From positions 1 to 19,844 of the forward strand of contig DASQWC010000082.1 in NCBI GenBank assembly GCA_035640475.1: a stretch of 19,844 nt of DNA, in the 5' to 3' direction. This document shows, piece after piece, positions 15,895 to 19,844 of this stretch. Every line of letters starts with the position of its first letter. The stretch's first letter is position 1. Below the pieces are notes generated by a model that searched no databases, was not told the origin of the DNA, and was given only the letters and a program-made list of their open reading frames with translations. The position numbers and the translations under genes are program-made. The DNA comes from DASQWC01 sp035640475 (GTDB taxonomy: Bacteria; Actinomycetota; JAICYB01).

Positions 15895-15967
15895 TCCGGG
15901 GTGGCGCAATTGGTAGCGCGGCGGACTGTTAATCCGTAGGTTGCGGGTTCGAGCCCCGCCCCCGGAG
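15895..15967 (+). tRNA. tRNA-Asn (anticodon GUU)
   Basis: A complete cloverleaf. Acceptor TCCGGGG (15895-15901) pairs fully with CCCCGGA (15960-15966), followed by discriminator G. The D-stem GCGC/GCGC encloses AATTGGTA. The anticodon stem GCGGA/TCCGT (one G-U pair) encloses CTGTTAA with anticodon GTT at 15928-15930. The variable loop is AGGTT, and the T-arm is GCGGG-TTCGAGC-CCCGC. CCA is not encoded. It begins 15 nt after the rpoD stop and is probably co-transcribed with it or driven from within rpoD. Its 3' end faces the integrase gene. Confidence 0.97.
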
Positions 15968-16001
15968 CTCCCACCGGCAGAAATGTCATTGCCTCCCGCT
16001 A

Positions 16002-16049
16002 CGTTGGCTGCAGTTGGATGCGATTTGCATCCAAGGGTGCAGCCAAACG
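16002..16049. repeat. Compound inverted repeat built from four TTGGNTGC octamers
   Basis: Two direct copies, TTGGCTGC (16004-16011) and TTGGATGC (16014-16021), are followed after 5 nt by two inverted copies, GCATCCAA (16027-16034) and GCAGCCAA (16039-16046). The inner arms pair over 8 bp and the outer arms over 9 bp (TTGGCTGCA with TGCAGCCAA), extended by CG/CG. The repeat ends next to the integrase Shine-Dalgarno (AGGAGG, 16050-16055). It could act in DNA as an operator or recombinase-arm site, or in RNA as a 5' hairpin. Confidence 0.85.
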
Positions 16050-16059
16050 AGGAGGTGGA

Positions 16060-17241
16060 GTGACAGGGTCCATCCGTTACAGGGGCTACACAATCGCCCC
16101 TCACGGCCGGCGTTGGAGAGCGCAGACCAGGCCTCGTCCGATCGTCCGCGACACTCCAGAGGCCGTCAAAGAGGAGTTGGACGCCAGACTCGCCGGGCGC
16201 GACCGGGAGCGAGCGCTCATCCGTGGCGATGTCGAGTTTCGGGTGAGAGGCATCGGGTACGCGACTGTGTCAGAGCTGTGCACTGCTTGGCTCGACTGGA
16301 AGACCGGCGAAGAAAGCGACGAACCGATCCGTCCCAGAACGAAGAGGGACTACCGACGCGTCCTCGACCGGTTCATCGTGCCGCTCATCGGAGAGCAGGA
16401 TGCAGCCGTCATTAGCACGACTGACCTGAAGCGCGAGTTCTTTCGGGTTTGTCGTTCGAGGACCGGCGCCCGCTTCTCGAGAACGATCTTGCAGCAGGCC
16501 TTCCGGTGGGGGATTGAGCAAGGACACGTTGCGCGCCGCGACAATCCCTGCGTTGACGTGCGACTCGTTCGCCGAGATGGATCCGACGGTCGCAATCGCA
16601 AGGCTACGTCCATCAAAGCAGTGACTGACGACGAGATTCCCACGCCGGGAGAGATCCAGAAGATGCTCGTCTGGGCAATCGAGACCGACCGCCGAGTGTG
16701 GTGGCTTTGGATGTATGTTGCCGCGACTCTAGGTCTGCGCCCGTCGGAGGTCTGCGGACTGCGCAGAGAAGATTTCGATCCCACGAAGCGTTCGGTCACG
16801 ATCCAACGATCCGTGCCTGATCGTGCGGACCCAACTGACTGGCACATGAAAACCGAAACGAGCCGTCGAACGCTCAAAGTCGGTCAGGAGTTCTTCGATA
16901 CCGTCAGTGACCGGCTGCCGAACTCGGGCTGGCTCTTCGAGGCGAGGGCCCGCGGCGGTGGCAGGCCACAGCGGACGCACACGGCGACCCCATGCTGGCC
17001 TCCTGACGCGCCGAATCGTGAGATGCGCCGGATGCGTCGTGCACTGGGGTTGTCGGAGCTGTATAAGCCTTATTCGTTACGCCACTTCGTGGCGACACGT
17101 TTGATCCTGCAGGGCAAAGAAGAGATCCAGGTGGCGAAGTTCCTGGGTACGTCCGTCGACATGCTCCAGAAGGTCTACGCGAACCATCTCGATCACCAAG
17201 CGCAACGAGACATCGGAGAAGCCGTTACGAACCTCTTCTAA
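16060..17241 (+). CDS. Tyrosine recombinase / phage-type integrase
   Basis: A 393-residue site-specific recombinase. An N-terminal DNA-binding arm (about 1-35, SIRYRGYTIAPHGRRWRAQTR) and a core-binding SAM-like domain (about 70-165) precede the catalytic domain. Catalytic residues are Arg227 (GLRPSE), Lys264 (MKTETSRRT), Arg341 (YSLRHFVATR) and nucleophile Tyr373 (KVYANH). The usual first His of HxxR is Tyr, and the LGH box reads LGTS; both occur in a known integrase subgroup, so activity is plausible. GTG 16060 is preferred because AGGAGG lies directly upstream. ATG 16018 is in frame but sits inside the inverted repeat. The gene points away from the adjoining tRNA-Asn and looks less GC-rich than its neighbours. 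Confidence 0.93.
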   Translation: MTGSIRYRGYTIAPHGRRWRAQTRPRPIVRDTPEAVKEELDARLAGRDRERALIRGDVEFRVRGIGYATVSELCTAWLDWKTGEESDEPIRPRTKRDYRRVLDRFIVPLIGEQDAAVISTTDLKREFFRVCRSRTGARFSRTILQQAFRWGIEQGHVARRDNPCVDVRLVRRDGSDGRNRKATSIKAVTDDEIPTPGEIQKMLVWAIETDRRVWWLWMYVAATLGLRPSEVCGLRREDFDPTKRSVTIQRSVPDRADPTDWHMKTETSRRTLKVGQEFFDTVSDRLPNSGWLFEARARGGGRPQRTHTATPCWPPDAPNREMRRMRRALGLSELYKPYSLRHFVATRLILQGKEEIQVAKFLGTSVDMLQKVYANHLDHQAQRDIGEAVTNLF

Positions 17242-17487
17242 CTGCGGGAGCACTGTGCGGACGAACCGGGACGTGCGAACGCATAGAACACGCTGAACAG
17301 TCGTGCTTGGTAGAGATTTAGACGGACCAGCTCAAGGCGAGCATTTGATTGGTCAGCCTAGCCAGGAGTTCTGCGTACAAAGGTACCTACAGGCGCTGAC
17401 GCATTCAGCTGTCGACGAGTCGGCCGTCGCGTGGACACGGGCTGATCCGATATCCAGGAGCAGCTCACTAGTCCGGGGAGGTCGGAG
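17242..17487. other. Non-coding stretch after the integrase
   Basis: About 246 nt, less GC-rich than the flanks. I see no convincing gene, terminator hairpin, copy of the tRNA 3' end or excisionase. At its right end, GGGGAGG (17475-17481) is a strong ribosome binding site for the next gene. Confidence 0.5.
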
Positions 17488-18159
17488 ATGAGCGAGGAGG
17501 GCTGGCGGGGATTCCTGGCCGCTGACGGCGTCGACGACTGGGTCGTACTGCATGGCGGTGCGTCGGCCTGTTTCCGGTCCGGCTCGCTCGGCGAAGCCGC
17601 GCGGCTAGCACAGGCCATAGCGGAGGTCCCGGGGTTTGAGGGGTCGGGCTCACCACTTACGATCATCGATTCCAGCGTGACGGTCCGACTGAGCCGCGAT
17701 GTCTTGCAACTAGAGTCCCGACATGTCGAACTCGCTCGCGCCGTATCGGCAGTTGCGCGGACACACGGCGCGGTCGCGGATCGTTCGGCAGTGCAGGAAG
17801 TACAACTGGCCATCGCCGCGAAACTCGATGCGATCGACGTCGGCTTCTGGCGAGTGGTGCTCGGCCACGCGCCGCTGGCCGACGACAATGCGGCTGATCC
17901 TCTTGGACACGGATCCACTGTCTGGATGCAGGAGTTGGACGGGGCCAATCCGCTGCAGCATGCGATGCACATCGACGTGTCGGTTGCCCGCGAAGAGGTC
18001 AGCACACGTTTAGAGGCCGCGCTCGCTGCGGGGGGTCGCATCGTCGACGAGTCCAATGCGCCATCGTGGTGGACGCTTTCCGATCGCGCGGGCAACCGGG
18101 TGTGTATCGCCGCCTGGCCCGACGGGTCCGCGCAGACACCGTCAGGCGCTTCCGGGTAG
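17488..18159 (+). CDS. Fusion of degenerate pterin-dehydratase-like and VOC (glyoxalase-like) domains
   Basis: A 223-residue protein. Residues about 5-93 resemble 4a-hydroxytetrahydrobiopterin dehydratase in pattern (W/F...DDWVVL...CFRSGSLGEAARLAQAIAEV...VTVRLSRD...ELARAVSAVA). However, the catalytic His-His-Pro region is replaced by GSGSPL (52-57), so dehydratase activity is unlikely. Residues about 102-212 match the glyoxalase-like VOC domain (HIDVSVAREEVSTRLEAALAAGGRIV, then APSWWTLSDRAGNRVCIAAW). Such fusions are frequent in actinobacteria and usually have no assigned substrate. GGGGAGG sits 6 nt before the ATG. It may be host DNA or cargo. No neighbouring pathway gene explains it. Confidence 0.75.
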   Translation: MSEEGWRGFLAADGVDDWVVLHGGASACFRSGSLGEAARLAQAIAEVPGFEGSGSPLTIIDSSVTVRLSRDVLQLESRHVELARAVSAVARTHGAVADRSAVQEVQLAIAAKLDAIDVGFWRVVLGHAPLADDNAADPLGHGSTVWMQELDGANPLQHAMHIDVSVAREEVSTRLEAALAAGGRIVDESNAPSWWTLSDRAGNRVCIAAWPDGSAQTPSGASG

Positions 18160-18264
18160 CCGATCGACGCCAACGCAGAATACGCTCATCTCACGCGCCA
18201 CAGGACGGCCCTAGACCGCAGCGAAAAAACGAGCGCCGCCGACTTGTGAACCGCTGAAGTCGTT

Positions 18265-18389
18265 AGCCGGGCACGGAGTTGACGGTCTGAGGAGTTGGGG
18301 CGACTCGCGATTCCCTACACCCGTTCCAATCGAACCAGCAGGCGTTGGAAACCTTACAAATCGGCGCGCATCCAACTCCGTGATCGGCT
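18265..18389 (+). promoter_or_regulatory. Structured non-coding element upstream of the secreted protein gene
   Basis: Within the ~242-nt gap (18160-18401), AGCCG-gg-CACGGAGTTG (18265-18281) pairs with CAACTCCGTG-at-CGGCT (18373-18389): a 10-bp perfect stem, a 2x2 internal loop and 5 more bp, enclosing 91 nt. Inside are TTCCAA/TTGGAA (18324-18329 and 18345-18350) and a second arm, GGAGTTGG (18291-18298), which also complements the right arm (CCAACTCC, 18372-18379). The outer stem ends 12 nt before the next GTG. It could be a cis-acting RNA on either strand or a DNA-level repeat. I match it to no known RNA family. Confidence 0.45.
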
Positions 18390-18401
18390 CGTTTCCCGTG
18401 C

Positions 18402-18866
18402 GTGCGACTTCCCGCAGTCGTGCTCGGGTTGCTGGCCGTCCTGACGGGCTTTTTTACATGCAGCCGGGCGTCGACGTCGGCCGACGGAGCCATCTACGCG
18501 GCGGCGCTATCCGACGCCCTGGATCGCAACGATGTCCTGCGCGATACACCCGTGTACGTATATCCCGCGATCCAACGCCGGACCGATCGCACCAGCATCG
18601 AAGAGATCTCCCTCGCTCGTGAGACACAAGAGTCGATCCTGGATCATCTCGGCCGTTCCCTTGTGTTCGCCGATCCAGACGCCGACTCGGTGATCCGCGT
18701 CACGCTCGGCGCAATCGAAGAGCAGGACGACCAACGGACCGTGCGGGTGCAACTCTTGCGCCCATCCGACCCGGTCGCGTTCGTCGCTACCTACGTGCTC
18801 GAATCCCGAGGAAGCCGCTGGGATGTCGTCCAAGCGACGAGCGACGGCGTCATGCAGCCGTCTTAG
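18402..18866 (+). CDS. Secreted or membrane-anchored protein, unknown function
   Basis: A 154-residue protein with a short N-terminal Arg and a hydrophobic core (PAVVLGLLAVLTGFF, 4-18), then TCSRAS: a signal peptide or membrane anchor. Cys20 is near a lipoprotein position, but the preceding GFFT is a poor lipobox. The mature part (about 25-154) is mixed alpha/beta in appearance, acidic in the middle, and ends with TYVLESRGSRWDVVQATSDG; I recognise no family. The GTG at 18402 has no clear Shine-Dalgarno; an in-frame GTG at 18420 would shorten the signal. It follows the structured element and its stop overlaps the convergent glycosylase stop. Confidence 0.6.
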   Translation: MRLPAVVLGLLAVLTGFFTCSRASTSADGAIYAAALSDALDRNDVLRDTPVYVYPAIQRRTDRTSIEEISLARETQESILDHLGRSLVFADPDADSVIRVTLGAIEEQDDQRTVRVQLLRPSDPVAFVATYVLESRGSRWDVVQATSDGVMQPS

Positions 18867-19777
18867 ATCGTCGTGAGGTCGCGCAGCCGGGCTCGCGGTG
18901 CGCGCCTCGGCGGCCCGCCTCCGGCCATCTTCAACAACAGCGCAGCTCGTCCGCGGTGGGGTGCGAACGGTTCGAGCAGCTCGAGCATCGCGTCGTCGTC
19001 ACCACCGCGTCGTCCGGTGAGCGTGTACACGACGACGGGCGCGAGGTGATAGTCGCCGACGGGGACGGCGTCGGCGTCGGCCCACGCGACTTGCGCAACC
19101 TTCGCGGACGTCCACGCTCCGATTCCGGGAAAGGCTTCGAGGCGCTGGCGGCCGAGCCCCTTCGCCTCCTCGACGCGGACCGCGCGATCCGCGAGCCGGC
19201 GAACGATGTCGGTACGCTTCTTCTCGACGCCGAGGCGGTGGTACGCGTAATACGGCTCGCCGGCGAGCTTGGCCGGCGACGGCGGCAGGCGGACGCCGTC
19301 CGGGCCCGGAGCTTCCTCACCCCAGCGCCACGCCATGCGGCGCCACGATTCGTGCGCCTCCTCGGACGTGATCTTCTGCTCGAGCACCGTGGGCACGATC
19401 GCTTCGAAGACCGCACCGGTTGCGACCATGCGAAGCCCGCTCATCCGTCTGTCGATTTCGCGCACGGCCGGGTAGGCGGAAGGATTCCATCCGTCGAGCG
19501 AGTCCCGGCTCCCGAGGACCTCGGGGGCCTTCGCGATTGCGTGCTCGGCTCCCGGTCCCCACGCGCAGACACGCACCTCGTCGTCACGCTGCTCGTAGCG
19601 AACGGTTGCCGGGCCGTCCGGCGTGCGCGTCGCGCGCCACACGCCGTCCCGGCGGATACGCACGGTCGGATCGCGCGGTCCGTGCCGGAGCGCCGCGAGC
19701 GAGAGACCGACCCAGATCGGCAGTCGCGGCCGGACGACCGTTTCGAGCGCTTCCACGTCCCGGACGCTAACAGGCAC
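18863..19777 (-). CDS. AlkA-like DNA-3-methyladenine glycosylase (HhH-GPD)
   Basis: A 304-residue protein whose C-terminal half is an HhH-GPD base-excision glycosylase domain. The helix-hairpin-helix reads LEAFPGIGAWTSAKVAQVA (213-231), and the expected catalytic Asp is D242 in AVPVGDYHL. Upstream, FEAIVPTVLEQKITSEEA (124-141) is the usual first helix of the domain. The N-terminal ~110 residues are a poorly conserved beta-rich domain, as in AlkA. It would excise alkylated purines such as 3-methyladenine. There is no iron-sulfur Cys cluster, arguing against an endonuclease III type. GTG 19777 is chosen as the longest start; the GTG at residue 8 (19756) is possible. The stop overlaps the convergent gene. 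Confidence 0.85.
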   Translation of the reverse strand: MPVSVRDVEALETVVRPRLPIWVGLSLAALRHGPRDPTVRIRRDGVWRATRTPDGPATVRYEQRDDEVRVCAWGPGAEHAIAKAPEVLGSRDSLDGWNPSAYPAVREIDRRMSGLRMVATGAVFEAIVPTVLEQKITSEEAHESWRRMAWRWGEEAPGPDGVRLPPSPAKLAGEPYYAYHRLGVEKKRTDIVRRLADRAVRVEEAKGLGRQRLEAFPGIGAWTSAKVAQVAWADADAVPVGDYHLAPVVVYTLTGRRGGDDDAMLELLEPFAPHRGRAALLLKMAGGGPPRRAPRARLRDLTTI

Positions 19778-19809
19778 CCGGGACCGGAAGGATCGTGGAA
19801 CATAGCTGG

Positions 19810-19844
19810 GTGAAGCTCCACGCTCCCATCAAGATCGGCTCGTG
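19810..19844 (+). CDS. Start of a probable Old Yellow Enzyme family NADH:flavin oxidoreductase (partial)
   Basis: The window ends 11 codons after GTG 19810, which reads MKLHAPIKIGS. The pattern PIKIGS near residue 6 matches the opening of many Old Yellow Enzyme / 2,4-dienoyl-CoA reductase family proteins, which continue with a KNRIVM-like segment that is not visible here. It would be transcribed divergently from the glycosylase across about 32 nt. The call rests on very few residues and is tentative. Confidence 0.35.
   Translation, partial: MKLHAPIKIGS

Noticed and set aside
16018..16059. ATG 16018 as the integrase start
   Set aside because: The codon lies in the stem of the inverted repeat and has no Shine-Dalgarno, while GTG 16060 has AGGAGG directly upstream. 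Kept as an alternative only.
17303..17491. A 62-codon + strand open frame between the integrase and the VOC fusion, ending in an ATGA overlap with the latter
   Set aside because: No Shine-Dalgarno, no protein-like pattern or family, and a composition like that of translated non-coding DNA. The overlap may be chance, and the GGGGAGG nearby serves the downstream gene.
17242..18401. A right attachment site (copy of the tRNA-Asn 3' end) in the gaps right of the integrase
   Set aside because: Read by eye for GGTTCGAG, GAGCCCCG and CCCCGGAG on both strands. Only short chance matches were seen, none with a continuous core.
18385..18465. Lipoprotein signal for the secreted protein
   Set aside because: Residues before Cys20 are G-F-F-T, lacking the Leu-(Ala/Ser)-(Gly/Ala) pattern. 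A plain signal peptide or anchor is more likely.
18263..18493. A 76-codon - strand open frame across the structured element
   Set aside because: It overlaps both the inverted repeat and the signal peptide of the secreted protein gene, and has no recognisable domain. The inverted-repeat explanation is better.
1..19844. CRISPR array, insertion sequence or toxin-antitoxin pair
   Set aside because: No regularly spaced repeats, no transposase and no paired small genes with recognisable toxin or antitoxin motifs were found.

Overview
This GC-rich window looks like the chromosome of an actinobacterium (Actinomycetota), probably a deep or uncultured lineage. The reasons are high GC, many GTG and TTG starts, a BldD-type regulator with an intact cyclic-di-GMP signature, an alpha2-type glycyl-tRNA synthetase, and the gene order rsmE - bldD-like - HIT - phoH - ybeY - corC - era - recO - uppS followed by dgt - dnaG - rpoD. 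No 16S rRNA gene is present, so this placement is inference from gene content and order.

Region 1 (1-7031, + strand) is one compact co-directional cluster. It holds the tail of rsmE, a bldD-like regulator, a HIT hydrolase, phoH, ybeY, a CNNM/CBS membrane protein (corC/hlyC family), era, a small four-helix membrane protein, a PduO-type cobalamin adenosyltransferase, recO and uppS. Most junctions are ATGA or GTGA overlaps or gaps under 15 nt, so translational coupling is likely. The one larger gap, before phoH, carries a possible promoter and two competing hairpins around the ribosome binding site. The shared theme is ribosome maturation and RNA handling (rsmE, phoH, ybeY, era), with repair (recO) and cell-wall lipid carrier synthesis (uppS).

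Region 2 (7032-11863): glyS lies on the - strand and converges on uppS across two GC hairpins. From the glyS upstream region a divergent pair starts on the + strand: a stand-alone cyclic-nucleotide-binding protein and, 3 nt later, pyruvate phosphate dikinase carrying an unusual ~54-residue basic N-terminal tail.

Region 3 (11907-15967): dgt, dnaG and rpoD overlap start-to-stop as a macromolecular-synthesis operon, followed 15 nt later by tRNA-Asn(GUU).

Region 4 (about 15968-18866) is the accessory part. A tyrosine integrase abuts the 3' end of the tRNA, the usual arrangement at an integrated element. Its start region carries a large inverted repeat made of four TTGGNTGC octamers. Then come a degenerate pterin-dehydratase/VOC fusion, a ~240-nt non-coding stretch with a strong long-range stem and a competing arm, and an orphan secreted protein. 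No second attachment site, excisionase, phage structural gene or recognisable cargo system was found, so this may be a remnant or only the left edge of an island.

Region 5 (18863-19844): an AlkA-like DNA glycosylase on the - strand, and divergently the first codons of what resembles an Old Yellow Enzyme family oxidoreductase. I did not find a clearly new multi-gene defence or metabolic system. The best leads are the integrase operator-like repeat, the structured leader before the secreted protein, the basic tail on the dikinase and its cNMP-binding partner.
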